64,000 bases of DNA from DATFDN01 sp963762525 (lineage in GTDB: Bacteria; Pseudomonadota; Alphaproteobacteria; Acetobacterales; Acetobacteraceae): assembly GCA_963762525.1 (NCBI GenBank), contig CAVXKT010000003.1:248001-312000 (forward strand), in the 5' to 3' direction. This document shows, piece by piece, positions 36,672 through 47,592 of the stretch (position 1 is the stretch's first letter; the number at the start of each line of letters is the position of its first letter). The position numbers and the translations under genes are program-made. A model generated the notes under the pieces. It had not been told where the DNA came from and ran no database searches. It saw nothing but the letters and a program-made list of their open reading frames with translations.

Positions 36672-37001
36672 TCAGAACAGCTTGTCCCTGGCCGGATACA
36701 TCACGATAATGTCGTTCGGGTCGGCCAGGTTCAGCATCGCGCGCGCCTGCTCATCAAGCGCATCGGCGTCGATGTGCTCGGCCTGGAGTGCGCGCACCTG
36801 TTGCGCCCGAGCGCCGCGCGCGGCCTCGGCCTCGGCCAGGTCGAGCTTCGCCTGCACCAGCAGCTTCTCGCGCTGCGCATGGGCGACCAGCCCGTGATCG
36901 CCGCGCGTCGCGTTCCAGCCGAAATATCCGACCAGCGCCAGGAAGAACACCGGCGCCGCCACCGCCCGCAGCCGGCGCCGGATGGTGCGCATGATCGCCA
37001 T
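36672..37001 (-). CDS. ftsB: Septum formation initiator FtsB/DivIC
   Basis: A 109-aa single-pass membrane protein: a basic cytoplasmic start, a membrane segment (AVAAPVFFLALVGYFGWNAT), a coiled coil (AKLDLAEAEAARGARAQQV), and the periplasmic end ALDEQARAMLNLADPNDIIV. FtsB acts with FtsL and FtsQ in the divisome. The position directly after eno is the conserved arrangement. The start could be ATG 36992 (MRTIRRRL). Confidence 0.88.
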   Translation of the reverse strand: MAIMRTIRRRLRAVAAPVFFLALVGYFGWNATRGDHGLVAHAQREKLLVQAKLDLAEAEAARGARAQQVRALQAEHIDADALDEQARAMLNLADPNDIIVMYPARDKLF

Positions 37002-37034
37002 GCGAATCCCTCGATTCTCGTTCGGGAGCCGAGA

Positions 37035-38309
37035 TTAGCGCAAAATCGTGCGCCCCGCATAGCGTGCCGCCGGCCCCAGCGCCGCCTCGATGCGCATGAG
37101 CTGGTTGTACTTGGCCGTCCGCTCGCCGCGCGAGAGGCTGCCGGTCTTGATCTGCCCGCAATTGGTCGCCACCGCCAGATCGGCGATGGTGGCGTCTTCG
37201 GTCTCCCCCGAGCGATGGCTCATCACCGCCCGGAAACCCGCCCGGTGCGCCACCTCCACCGCCTCCAGCGTCTCCGACAGCGTGCCGATCTGGTTCACCT
37301 TGACCAGGATGGCGTTGCCGACGCCCTCGGCGATGCCGCGCCGCAGCCGCTCCGGGTTGGTCACGAAGATGTCGTCGCCGACCAGTTGTACCCGCCCGCC
37401 CAGCGCCGCCGTAAGCGCTTTCCAGCCGTCCCAGTCGTCCTCGGCGCAGCCGTCCTCGATGGAGACGATCGGATAGCGCCCGATCAGTTCCTCCAGGTAG
37501 CGGACCATGCCGGCGGCATCGAGGCTCTTGCCCTCGCCTGCCAGCTCGTAGCGCCCGTCGCGGAAAAACTCGCTGGCGGCGCAGTCGAGCGCGAAGGTGA
37601 TGTCCTCGCCGGGGCGATACCCGGCCTTTTCGGAGGCGCGGGTGAGGAAGCCCAGCGCCTCGTCGGCCGACTTCAGGCCGGGCGCAAAGCCGCCCTCGTC
37701 GCCGACATTGGTGTTGTGCCCGGCCTCGTGCAGGGCGGCGCGCAGCCTGGCGAACACTTCCGCGCCCATGCGCACCGCGTCGGCCATCGTGCCGGCGCCC
37801 ACCGGCTCGATCATGAACTCCTGGATGTCGATCGGATTGTCGGCGTGGCGGCCGCCGTTGATGACGTTCATCATCGGGACGGGCAGGGTGCGCGCAAACG
37901 CGCCGCCGACATAGCGCCATAGCGGCTGGTCCAGATCGGCGGCGGAGGCCTTGGCGAGCGCGAGCGAGACCGCCAGGATGGCGTTGGCGCCGAGGCGCGA
38001 CTTGTCGGGCGTGCCGTCGAGGTCGATCAGGATGTCGTCCAGGCGCACCTGCTCGGCGGCGTCCATGCCGCCGATGGTGTCGAAGATCTCGCCCTCGACA
38101 TTGGCGACGGCGCGGGCGACGCCCTTGCCGCCATAGCGGGCGGGGTCGCCGTCGCGCAGCTCCAGCGCCTCATGGGCGCCGGTCGAGGCGCCGGAGGGCG
38201 CCGCGGCGCGTCCCATGGCGCCGCTCTCCAGCACCACGTCCACCTCGATTGTGGGGTTGCCGCGACTATCGAGGATTTCCCGCGCGATTATGTCGGCGAT
38301 GGCGCTCAT
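37035..38309 (-). CDS. eno: Enolase
   Basis: A 424-aa glycolytic enzyme converting 2-phosphoglycerate to phosphoenolpyruvate. All signatures are present: REILDSRGNPTIEVDV, SGASTGAHEALELRDGD, VPMMNVINGGRHADNPID, VSIEDGCAEDDWDGWKALT, the second metal Asp in QLVGDDIFVTN, the catalytic Lys in ILVKVNQIGT, and SHRSGETEDATIADLAVAT. It is followed by ftsB. Confidence 0.98.
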   Translation of the reverse strand: MSAIADIIAREILDSRGNPTIEVDVVLESGAMGRAAAPSGASTGAHEALELRDGDPARYGGKGVARAVANVEGEIFDTIGGMDAAEQVRLDDILIDLDGTPDKSRLGANAILAVSLALAKASAADLDQPLWRYVGGAFARTLPVPMMNVINGGRHADNPIDIQEFMIEPVGAGTMADAVRMGAEVFARLRAALHEAGHNTNVGDEGGFAPGLKSADEALGFLTRASEKAGYRPGEDITFALDCAASEFFRDGRYELAGEGKSLDAAGMVRYLEELIGRYPIVSIEDGCAEDDWDGWKALTAALGGRVQLVGDDIFVTNPERLRRGIAEGVGNAILVKVNQIGTLSETLEAVEVAHRAGFRAVMSHRSGETEDATIADLAVATNCGQIKTGSLSRGERTAKYNQLMRIEAALGPAARYAGRTILR

Positions 38310-38407
38310 GTGCTTGGGTCCGTTCTTGAGCGGCGAGGCGGGCTGCCTAACACTTCAGGGGCCGCCCCGCCACCGGCCGGCGGGGCGAAGCAAAGGGGGA
38401 GGGCGTC

Positions 38408-39151
38408 ATGTGGACACGAGCGGTCGTCGGTATCGGGCTTATCGCACTGGCCGCGAGCGGTCAGGCCGGCGCGGCGACCACGACCTATTACCGCTCGGGC
38501 CAGTGGCGGGCCTTCAGCGGCACCGACCCGCAGAACCGGCTGATCTGCGGCATGGCGACCGGCAATCCGGGCGACGGGCGCAGCCTGGAGATCACCAGCG
38601 TGATCGGCAACCCCGGCCTCGCCTTCGCCGCCGCCAAACCGACCTGGGAGATACCGCCCAACACGACAATCCCGGTGGTGATCCAGCAGGAAGGCGCGAG
38701 CCCGTTCACGGCCGAGGCGACGGGGCAGGGCAACGCGATCACCTGGACCCTGCCGGCGTCGGACGCAGGACCGTTCGGCGGCGAGTTTCGCGCCGGGCAG
38801 GAAATGACGATCAGCTTCCCTTCCGGCAGCGAGCCGCCCTGGCGGGTGCTGTTGAAGGGATCGACCGCGGTGGACGACACCTTCCGTCGATGCATCCAGG
38901 ACTACTCCGCGCGCGCCGCCGCCGCCCGGGGTTCTCCGAATGCGGCCGCCGAGGAGGCTGCCCCGGGGCCGGCGGCACCGACGCAGCCCTTCGCCGGTGC
39001 GCCGACGCAGCCTTTCGCCGCACCCGGCGCCCCGCCGCAACCGCCTCCCGCGGCGCCGCCGATTGCCCAGGCGGAGCCGCCGGTGGCCGAAGCGCCCCCG
39101 GCGCTGCCGCCGCTGCCGCCCTTACCGCAGCCGACCCAGCCCGGGCGCTGA
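38408..39151 (+). CDS. Periplasmic hypothetical protein with Pro-rich C-terminus
   Basis: A 247-aa protein with a signal peptide (AVVGIGLIALAASGQAGAA), a compact middle domain of about 130 residues with two cysteines (LICGMATGNPGDGRSLEI, TFRRCIQDYSARA), and a long Ala/Pro tail with the tandem APTQPFAGAPTQPFAAPGAP. Start ATG 38408 after GGGGGAGGGCGTC. No function is known; the tail may span the cell-wall space. Confidence 0.72.
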   Translation: MWTRAVVGIGLIALAASGQAGAATTTYYRSGQWRAFSGTDPQNRLICGMATGNPGDGRSLEITSVIGNPGLAFAAAKPTWEIPPNTTIPVVIQQEGASPFTAEATGQGNAITWTLPASDAGPFGGEFRAGQEMTISFPSGSEPPWRVLLKGSTAVDDTFRRCIQDYSARAAAARGSPNAAAEEAAPGPAAPTQPFAGAPTQPFAAPGAPPQPPPAAPPIAQAEPPVAEAPPALPPLPPLPQPTQPGR

Positions 39152-39156
39152 ACGGA

Positions 39157-39282
39157 TCAGTAGGTCGGGTAGGTGCGCGGATAGGTGATCTGCCCGGGCG
39201 GCCCGGGCGGCGAGGGCGGGCCCTTCTTGCCGCAGCCGGCCAGGGCGAGGGCGATCAGCGCCGCCGCCAGCAGATTTCTCAC
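39157..39282 (-). CDS. lptM: LptM (YifL-type) small lipoprotein
   Basis: A 41-aa lipoprotein: signal peptide LLAAALIALALAGC, then the family hallmark CGKKGPPSPP and a Pro/Tyr-rich end. LptM helps mature the LptD translocon that exports lipopolysaccharide. The GTG start at 39282 overlaps the argH stop (GTGA), the usual argH-lptM arrangement in Gram-negative bacteria. Confidence 0.85.
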   Translation of the reverse strand: MRNLLAAALIALALAGCGKKGPPSPPGPPGQITYPRTYPTY

Positions 39283-40686
39283 AACGCCGATAGCCAATGC
39301 GCCGCCCGGGCGGCGACGTTGGCGGGCGCTGTTCCGCCGAAACTCGTGCGCGAGGCCACTGAGGCCTCGACGCTCAGCACGGCGAACACCGCCTCGGTGA
39401 TCCCCGGCACGACGCCCCGCATCTCCGCCAGCGCGAGGCCGTCCAGGCCGACACCCTTGGCCTCGGCCAGCGCGACCAGCCGCCCGGTGGCGTGATGCGC
39501 CTCGCGGAACGGCAGCTTGAGGACGCGCGCCAGCCAGTCGGCGAGGTCGGTCGCCGTCGCGAAACCGGCGCCGGCGACGGCGCGCATGCGCGCCGTGTCG
39601 GGGCGGAGATCGCGGACCATGCCGGACATCGCCGCGAGCGACAGCGCCCACGCCTCGGCGGCATCGAACACCGGCTGCTTGTCCTCCTGCAGGTCCTTCG
39701 CATAGGCCAGTGGCAGGCCCTTCAGCACCGTCAGCAGCCCGATCAGCGCGCCGGCGATGCGCCCGGTTTTGGCGCGCACCAGCTCGGCCGCGTCGGGATT
39801 GCGCTTTTGCGGCATGATCGAGCTGCCGGTGGTGAACGCATCGGAGAGGCGCACGAACCCCCACATGGGGCTTGCCCAATTGACGATCTCCTCCGCCAGG
39901 CGCGAGAGGTGCATCGAAGAGATCGCCGCCGCCGCCAGGAATTCGAGCGCGAAGTCACGATCCGACACCGCGTCGAGCGAATTGGCTGCGGGCCGGTCGA
40001 AGCCGAGGGCGCGGGCCGTCATCTCGCGGTCGATCGGAAACGAGGTGCCCGCCAGCGCCGCCGCTCCCAGCGGGGACTCGTTCAGCCGCCGCCGGCAATC
40101 GGTGAGCCGGCCGCGGTCGCGGTCAAGCATCTCCACGTAAGCTAGCAGATGATGTCCGAACGTGACCGGCTGCGCGGTCTGCAGGTGCGTGAAGCCCGGC
40201 ATGGGGTCGGCGGCGTGCTCGGCGGCGCGCTCGGCCAGCGCGTGCATCAGGTCGGCGAGTTGCGCCGTCAGCCCGTCGATGGCGTCGCGCACCCAGAGCC
40301 GCAGATCGGTCGCCACCTGGTCGTTGCGGCTGCGCGCAGTGTGCAGGCGCTTGCCGGCCTCGCCGATGCGCTCGGCGAGCCGGGCCTCGATATTCATGTG
40401 GATGTCTTCCAGCGCCTCGGAGAACGGGAATTGCCCGGCCTCGATCTCCTGGGCGATCACCGCCAGCCCGTCGCGGATCGCCGCCTCGTCGGCGGCAGCG
40501 ATCACACCGGTCTTGGCGAGCATGGCGGCGTGGGCGAGCGAGCCCCGGATGTCCTGGCGCCACAGCTTGCGATCGAAGCCGATGGAGGCGTTGATCTCCT
40601 CCATGACCACCGACGGGACCGGCGGCGAACCGCCCGCCCCACTGTGCGTTGGCCGCCGCGTTACGGCGCTCGTGTGTCTCGCCCAA
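39279..40686 (-). CDS. argH: Argininosuccinate lyase
   Basis: The last step of arginine synthesis. Conserved blocks: EEINASIGFDRKLWRQDI, ALEDIHMNIEARL, LHTARSRNDQVATDLRLWVR, GFTHLQTAQPV, and the signature GSSIMPQKRNPDAAELVRAK. The N-terminal NAQWGGRFAAGP is in another frame; one extra base near 40617 joins it as AAGPSVVMEEIN. No ATG is in frame upstream; a TTG at 40686 is the best candidate, inside the ribosome-binding region of the divergent redoxin gene. True start uncertain. Confidence 0.88.
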
Positions 40687-40701
40687 GGAGGAGAATCCGT
40701 G

Positions 40702-41241
40702 ATGACGCTGACCCGTCGGGGCCTGCTGGCGGCCGGGACCGTAGCGACGCTGCTGCCGGCGCGCAAACCGTGCGCGGCCGAGATGGGCACGCTGGCGGCG
40801 GTGAGCCCGCACCCCGCCCCCGGGGTGGCGTTCCAGGCGGCCGACGGCACCGCCCGCACGCTCGGCGCGTTCAAGGGGCGGCCGCTGCTGGTCAATCTCT
40901 GGGCCACCTGGTGCCCGCCCTGCGTCGCCGAACTGCCCTCACTCTCGGCGCTCGCTCACACGCTGTTCTCCGAGGGCATGGTGGTGCTGCCGATCTCCTC
41001 CGATCGCGGCGGCGCCGAGGCGGTGGAGGCCTTCTACACCGCCCATGAGATCCACGACCTGCCGGTGCTTCTCGACCACGACGCCGCGCTGATGCACGCC
41101 TTCGGGGCGCGCGGCCTGCCCAGCACCTACGTCATCGACCGCGAGGGCAACATCGTCGGCATGGAGGAGGGTGGCATGGACTGGAACCGGCCCGGCGTCG
41201 CCGAAGCGGTGCGCCGGTTGGCGGGGGCGAAACCGGCCTGA
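40702..41241 (+). CDS. TlpA-family thiol-disulfide oxidoreductase
   Basis: A 179-aa thioredoxin-fold protein. The N-terminus has RRGLLAAGTVATLLPA, a signal resembling the Tat type. The active site is WATWCPPCVAELP (WCPPC), followed by GMVVLPISSDRGG and the cis-Pro segment GLPSTYVIDREG. TlpA proteins act in the periplasm, often in cytochrome maturation. The start ATG 40702 has a strong AAGGAGGAG. Divergent from argH, with almost no spacing. Confidence 0.88.
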   Translation: MTLTRRGLLAAGTVATLLPARKPCAAEMGTLAAVSPHPAPGVAFQAADGTARTLGAFKGRPLLVNLWATWCPPCVAELPSLSALAHTLFSEGMVVLPISSDRGGAEAVEAFYTAHEIHDLPVLLDHDAALMHAFGARGLPSTYVIDREGNIVGMEEGGMDWNRPGVAEAVRRLAGAKPA

Positions 41242-41242
41242 C

Positions 41243-42715
41243 CTAACCCGCATCGGCGGGCGTCGCGCATGGCGCTGCGCGGCGGAGGCTCGCGATGGCC
41301 GACGGTAGAGCATCGATAAGGTCCTCGGCGATCAGACCGGGCGCGGGCGTTGCCGCCGCGCCGTGGAGGAAGACGCCGGCCCGGGCGGCGTCGAACGGCG
41401 CCATGCCTTGCGCCAACAATCCGCCGATGATGCCCGCGAGCACGTCGCCCGATCCCGCGGTGGCGAGTGACGGCGGGGCGTTGGCATTGACGGCGGCGCG
41501 CCCGTCCGGCGCGGCGATGATGGTGTCGGCGCCCTTGAGCACGACCGCCGCGCCGGTCCGCGCGGCGGCGGCGCGCGTCGCCGCGAGGCGGTCGACGCCG
41601 GACGCGCCAAAGGCGCGGGCGAATTCGCCGGCATGCGGCGTGAGCACGGCGGCACCCGCCAGCGCGTCGGGATGGCCGGCGAAGGCGGTGAAGCAGTCGG
41701 CGTCGACGACCACCGCGCGCCCGCCGCCGAGCAGCGCCGGCAGCACACGTCGTGCCTGATCGGGTCCGAGCCCGGGGCCGCAGACGAAGACCCGGCGCCG
41801 CTCGTCGGCCAGCAGGGTCGCGAGCGGCGCCTCGGCGACCAATAAGCCGGGCGCCCCCATTCGGTAGAGGTCAGCGCGTCCCGGCGGGGCGGCGATCGTC
41901 ACCAGGCCGGCGCCGGCCCGCCGCGCCGCCTCGGCGGCGAGCCGCGCCGCCCCGGTCATCTCGGCGCCGCCGAGAACGGTCAGATGGCCGCGGGCGTATT
42001 TGTGCCCATCCGGATGCAGCTCGGGTAGCCGCCAGCCCGCGGGGAGATTGAGGACGGTGCGGGGACGCACCGTGTCCAGCACGGCATCCGGCAAGCCGAT
42101 ATCGGCAAGCACCGTCTCGCCGCAATGCGTCCGCCCCGGCAGCAGCAAATGCCCGGGCTTCAGGCGAAAAAAGGTGACGGTGAGCGCCGCGCGGGGAGCG
42201 AAGCCGCGCACCTCTCCGGTGGTGCCGTCGATGCCGCTGGGGATGTCGATGGCGACCACGCGGCGCGCGGCGCGCAGCATCTCGGCGACGCGCGGTTCAA
42301 GTTCGCGCGCGAGCCCGGCGCCGAACAGCGCGTCGATCACCAACTCGGCTCGCCTCGCCTCGGCCAGCGCGAAATCGACGATCGGCCCGCGCCATGCGCG
42401 CGCCGACGTCGCCGCGGCGGAACCGCTTCTCGGTTGCATCCACGCGGCGATGGCGACCGGCCAGCCGCTCGCCGCCAGCCGGCGAGCCGCCGCATAGCCG
42501 TCGCCGCCGTTATTGCCGGGGCCGCAGAGGACCAGGGTTCGGCATGGCCGAAAGCGCGCGCGAACGGCGCGGGCCACCGCTCGCCCGGCGTTCTCCATCA
42601 GCGCGGCGACGGCGATACCGCGCGCGGCCGCCTGGGCGTCCGCGCGCGCCATCTCGGCCGGGGTCAGCAGCTCGGCGCGGCCGTGCAGGCGACGGAGGTC
42701 CAGGGGTGGCGTCAT
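41243..42715 (-). CDS. nnr: Bifunctional NAD(P)H-hydrate epimerase/dehydratase
   Basis: A 490-aa repair enzyme. The N-terminal YjeF epimerase domain has LCGPGNNGGDGYAAARRLA and VIDALFGAGLARELE. The C-terminal ADP-dependent dehydratase has KYARGHLTVLGGAEMTGAA, VFVCGPGLGPDQ, LTPHAGEFARAFG, and the catalytic SLATAGSGDVLAGIIGGLLA. It restores hydrated NADH/NADPH. Start chosen at 42715 (MTPPLDLRRLHGRAELL). Its end lies 1 bp from the TlpA-like gene stop. Confidence 0.93.
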   Translation of the reverse strand: MTPPLDLRRLHGRAELLTPAEMARADAQAAARGIAVAALMENAGRAVARAVRARFRPCRTLVLCGPGNNGGDGYAAARRLAASGWPVAIAAWMQPRSGSAAATSARAWRGPIVDFALAEARRAELVIDALFGAGLARELEPRVAEMLRAARRVVAIDIPSGIDGTTGEVRGFAPRAALTVTFFRLKPGHLLLPGRTHCGETVLADIGLPDAVLDTVRPRTVLNLPAGWRLPELHPDGHKYARGHLTVLGGAEMTGAARLAAEAARRAGAGLVTIAAPPGRADLYRMGAPGLLVAEAPLATLLADERRRVFVCGPGLGPDQARRVLPALLGGGRAVVVDADCFTAFAGHPDALAGAAVLTPHAGEFARAFGASGVDRLAATRAAAARTGAAVVLKGADTIIAAPDGRAAVNANAPPSLATAGSGDVLAGIIGGLLAQGMAPFDAARAGVFLHGAAATPAPGLIAEDLIDALPSAIASLRRAAPCATPADAG

Positions 42716-42783
42716 GGCGATGATTCTGGTTGCCTGCGCTCGCCGCCGCAACACGACGGTGCGGGCGGGCGCGGGAGCACTGC

Positions 42784-43254
42784 ATGGGAATCTCGATCAG
42801 CGACTGGCAGGTGAGCAACTGGCACTGGGCGTTGGCGGCGCATCTCCTGTGCGCGGTGATCTGGGTCGGCGGGATGTTCTTCGCGCTCCTGGTGTTGAAC
42901 CCCTCCCTGGCGGCGCTGGAGCCGGCGCCGCGGGTGGCGCTGCATCATCGGGTGTTCCGCAAATTCTTCCTGGTGATCTGGCATGTGATGGTGATCGCGA
43001 TCATCAGCGGCTACGCCATGGTGATGACCGTCTACCACGGCGATTTCAGGCACCTGCCGTGGAACGTCAACGCCATGCAGGCGATCGGCTGGCTGATGGC
43101 GGTGATTTTCCTGATCGTCTTCTTCGGCCCGTACCGGCGCTTTCGCGCCGCCGCCAGCACCGCCCGCGCCGCCGATGCCGGCGAGCGCATCCGCAAGCTG
43201 ATCAGGGCGAATCTGATCCTGGGGCTGATCGTGGTGGTGATCGCGGCTTTGTAA
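42784..43254 (+). CDS. CopD-like four-helix membrane protein
   Basis: A 156-aa protein with four membrane segments: NWHWALAAHLLCAVIWVGGM, FLVIWHVMVIAIISGYAMVM, QAIGWLMAVIFLIVFFGPY and LIRANLILGLIVVVIAAL. The paired histidines (AAHLL, WHVM) suggest haem or copper binding, as in the CopD family. Divergent from nnr, with about 70 bp between the starts. Role in metal handling is inferred only from family resemblance. Confidence 0.72.
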   Translation: MGISISDWQVSNWHWALAAHLLCAVIWVGGMFFALLVLNPSLAALEPAPRVALHHRVFRKFFLVIWHVMVIAIISGYAMVMTVYHGDFRHLPWNVNAMQAIGWLMAVIFLIVFFGPYRRFRAAASTARAADAGERIRKLIRANLILGLIVVVIAAL

Positions 43255-43260
43255 GACCGC

Positions 43261-43671
43261 CTAAGGGTCCAGGTCGCCGAGCAGCCGCGCTTCGGCGCCA
43301 CTCGAACGGACCCGGCTGACGGCGCGCCGATCGAAGCTGGCGAACACCGCCCCTCCAAGACGACGGCCGTCGAACGCGATGCAGCCGTCGGCGAAATCGC
43401 AACCGTCGGCCAACGCCGCGATCCCGGCCTCGACCACCGGCCGGTCCGTCTGCACGCCCGCGGCCTCAATCAGGTCGTGAAGTGCGGCGATCGTATCCGG
43501 GATCGTCGTCTTGTAACCACGCCTGAGAACCCAAACCAATTCGCAAAGGGCCGGCACCGTTATCGCCACCAGCTCGGCGCCTTTGAGGATCGCGACGGCA
43601 AGCCGCTGCTGTTCGGGATCGTCGCCGACAGCCGCGCGCACAAGCACATTCGTGTCCGGGGTGATCCTCAT
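43261..43671 (-). CDS. vapC: VapC-type PIN-domain toxin
   Basis: A 136-aa intact PIN ribonuclease: MRITPDTNVLVRAAVGDD carries the first acidic residue, VPALCELVWVLRRGYK the second, ADGCDFADGCIAFDGRRLG the third, and AVFASFDRRAVSRV the fourth. The start ATG overlaps the antitoxin stop (ATGA). It cleaves RNA when freed from its antitoxin. Unlike the VapC at 21.6 kb, it keeps all catalytic residues. Confidence 0.88.
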   Translation of the reverse strand: MRITPDTNVLVRAAVGDDPEQQRLAVAILKGAELVAITVPALCELVWVLRRGYKTTIPDTIAALHDLIEAAGVQTDRPVVEAGIAALADGCDFADGCIAFDGRRLGGAVFASFDRRAVSRVRSSGAEARLLGDLDP

Positions 43672-43917
43672 TCGCCCGCCCATCCGCGGGCGGTAATCTC
43701 CTCGATCTGCTCGAGCGTGAGCTTGCGCTTTGAGTAATGAGACAGGCAGCCGATGAAATCGTCCCACGAACCGCGCCGCGCCGACCGCAACTCCGCCCGG
43801 CCGTCCGGCAGCAGTTCGACCGTGACCTGATCGCCCGGTTCGATGCCGAGGTGTCTCAGGTACCGGTTTTCGCAAAGTGACTTGTCCCTTGGCGGTCACT
43901 TTGAGCTTGCCTGTCAT
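43668..43917 (-). CDS. AbrB/MazE-type antitoxin of the VapC at 43.3 kb
   Basis: The start MTGKLKVTAKGQVTL is a classical SpoVT-AbrB opening. The frame then breaks; an extra base in the TTTT run at 43867-43870 moves the rest (RNRYLRHLGIEPGDQVTVEL, LPDGRAELRSARRGSWDDF, LTLEQIEEITARGWAGE) into the next frame. The repaired protein has about 82 aa. It autoregulates the module and blocks VapC by its C-terminal tail. Confidence 0.8.
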
Positions 43918-44073
43918 GGTCGCGATCCTCTAGTTATCTAATAAGGCGACTTTGCCTTACATTCAACCCGATGCTCGAACAGCCGTTTGCCCCGGGTGAC
44001 ATGGACGTCGATGGATCCCGGTGGCGCGCGTTCAGAAGCCGACGCACATTCTCCTCGATGACGCTCCTCCTCG

Positions 44074-45342
44074 ATGACCGCGCTCACCGCCGCCGAATTC
44101 GCCGCGCTGATGGCGCCGCTCGGGCCGTTCGAGCCGGCGCCGCGTCTGGCCGTCGCCGTCTCCGGCGGTGCCGACAGTCTGGCGCTTGCGCTGCTCGTCG
44201 GGGCCTGGGTGGGTGCGCGGGGCGGGGCGCTTCTGGGGCTGATCGTCGATCACGGGCTGCGCGCCGGTGCGCCGGCGGAGGCGGCAGCGGCGCGGGAACG
44301 GCTGGTCGGCATGGGGATCGCCGCGCGCGTCATGGAGGCGCGGTTGCGGGCGGGCCCGGCGCTGGCGGAACGTGCTCGGGCGGCGCGCTACGAGTTGTTG
44401 CGCACCGCCTGCCGAGAGGCCGGACTTTTGCACCTGCTGCTGGGCCAGCACGCCGGCGATCAGGCGGAGACTTATATCATGCGCGCGCTCGCGGGCAGCG
44501 GACCGGACGGGCTGGCGTGCATGGCCCCGGTGGTGGAGGAGGCACAGCTTCGGCTGCTCCGCCCGTTGCTGGCGATCCCGCCTGCGCGGCTCCGTGCGAC
44601 CCTGCTGGCGGCGGGGATCGGCTGGGCGGAGGACCCGTCGAACGCCGATCCGGCGGCGCAGCGCGCGCGGCTGCGGGCGCTGCGGGCCGACCGCGCCGGG
44701 GCGGGGCCGGCGACGGCCGCTCTGGTCGAGGCCGCGCGTCGGCGGGGTATCGAGCGCGCGGCTCGCAACCGCGCGACGGCGGCATTTCTCGCCGCGCATG
44801 TCGTCTTCCGCCCGGAGGGATTCGCGCTGCTGCCCGCCGGGCCGCTGCCGGCTTCGGCGCTGAGCGCCGTTCTGGCCACGATCGGCGGCGACCGCGCGTC
44901 GCCATCACGGCGCGCGCTGGCGGCTTTGGCCGCGGCGCCGCGCCCGGCAACGCTCGGCGGCGTGCGGCTGCTGGCTGCCGGTCGGCTCGGACCGGGGCTG
45001 CTCGCAGTCCGCGAGGAGGCCGCGATGGGGCCGGCGGTGGCGGCGCGGGCGGGCGCCGTGTGGGATGGGCGGTTCCGGCTGCCGGCCGACGGCCCGCCGG
45101 GCGCGGTCCTGGGTTGCGTCGGCGCCGCGGCGGCGGGGTTGCGTCGGCTCTCGGAGCTGCCGGCTGCGGTGCTGCGGACCCTGCCGGCGCTGCGGTCGGA
45201 GGAGCGGGTGCTGGCGATCCCGCATCTCGGCTGGCCGGACCCGGCGAGTGCCGACGTGCTTTGGCCGCTGTTCGCCCCGGCCCGGCCCACCGTCGCGCCC
45301 GGCAGCGACGCAATGTTTGCGCCGGCCGTCCCGCCCGCCTAG
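44074..45342 (+). CDS. tilS: tRNA(Ile)-lysidine synthase
   Basis: A 422-aa enzyme that makes lysidine at C34 of the CAU-anticodon tRNA-Ile, needed to read AUA. The PP-loop is AVSGGADSLALALL, followed by GLIVDHGLRAGA, LLLGQHAGDQAETYIMR and the late GIGWAEDPSNADP block. The C-terminal half is Ala/Arg-rich and diverged. It lies about 107 bp before ftsH on the same strand, the conserved tilS-ftsH order. Confidence 0.9.
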   Translation: MTALTAAEFAALMAPLGPFEPAPRLAVAVSGGADSLALALLVGAWVGARGGALLGLIVDHGLRAGAPAEAAAARERLVGMGIAARVMEARLRAGPALAERARAARYELLRTACREAGLLHLLLGQHAGDQAETYIMRALAGSGPDGLACMAPVVEEAQLRLLRPLLAIPPARLRATLLAAGIGWAEDPSNADPAAQRARLRALRADRAGAGPATAALVEAARRRGIERAARNRATAAFLAAHVVFRPEGFALLPAGPLPASALSAVLATIGGDRASPSRRALAALAAAPRPATLGGVRLLAAGRLGPGLLAVREEAAMGPAVAARAGAVWDGRFRLPADGPPGAVLGCVGAAAAGLRRLSELPAAVLRTLPALRSEERVLAIPHLGWPDPASADVLWPLFAPARPTVAPGSDAMFAPAVPPA

Positions 45343-45448
45343 GATCGAAGATTAAGGGGATGTGCAACTTGCTCGCGCACCCCATGTTCATGATGCCCGA
45401 GCGGCGGCCCACCGGCCGAGGCGGGTGAGCGGAGAGCTGGACGAGCGC

Positions 45449-47376
<1,928 letters not shown>

Positions 47377-47399
47377 GCCCTTACCCGGCGCGCTTCGGC

Positions 47400-47572
47400 G
47401 CGCCGGCCTCTCCCGAAGCGGGAGAGGCGAAGAAGGGGCACCCACGAGGCCACCTCTCCCGGCTGCGGGAGAGGTCGGCGCGACCACAGTCGCGCCGGGT
47501 GATGACTTCTCCCGCTTGCGGGAGAGGTCAGCGCGAGCACAGTCGCGCCGGGTGAGGGCCGCGCCGGCCTCT
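47400..47572. repeat. REP-type palindromic repeat cluster between ftsH and folP
   Basis: Three palindromes: CCTCTCCCGAAGCGGGAGAG near 47407, CCTCTCCCGGCTGCGGGAGA near 47453, and TTCTCCCGCTTGCGGGAGAG near 47507. The last two are part of an almost perfect tandem repeat of about 53 bp (47452-47503 and 47505-47555) that also contains GCGCGACCACAGTCGCGCCG or its variant. The same family recurs at 50.6 and 62.1 kb. The cluster runs up to the folP reading frame. Confidence 0.85.
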
Positions 47573-47592
47573 CCCTCGATCGCCCTCGCGTC

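Noticed and set aside
43971..45428. A 485-codon plus-strand frame over tilS
   Set aside because: Gly/Ala/Arg-rich shadow in another frame; the tilS frame carries the PP-loop and family blocks.
47400..47572. Possible CRISPR array
   Set aside because: The repeats are palindromes with unequal short spacing and also occur singly elsewhere; no cas genes are present. They are REP-type elements.
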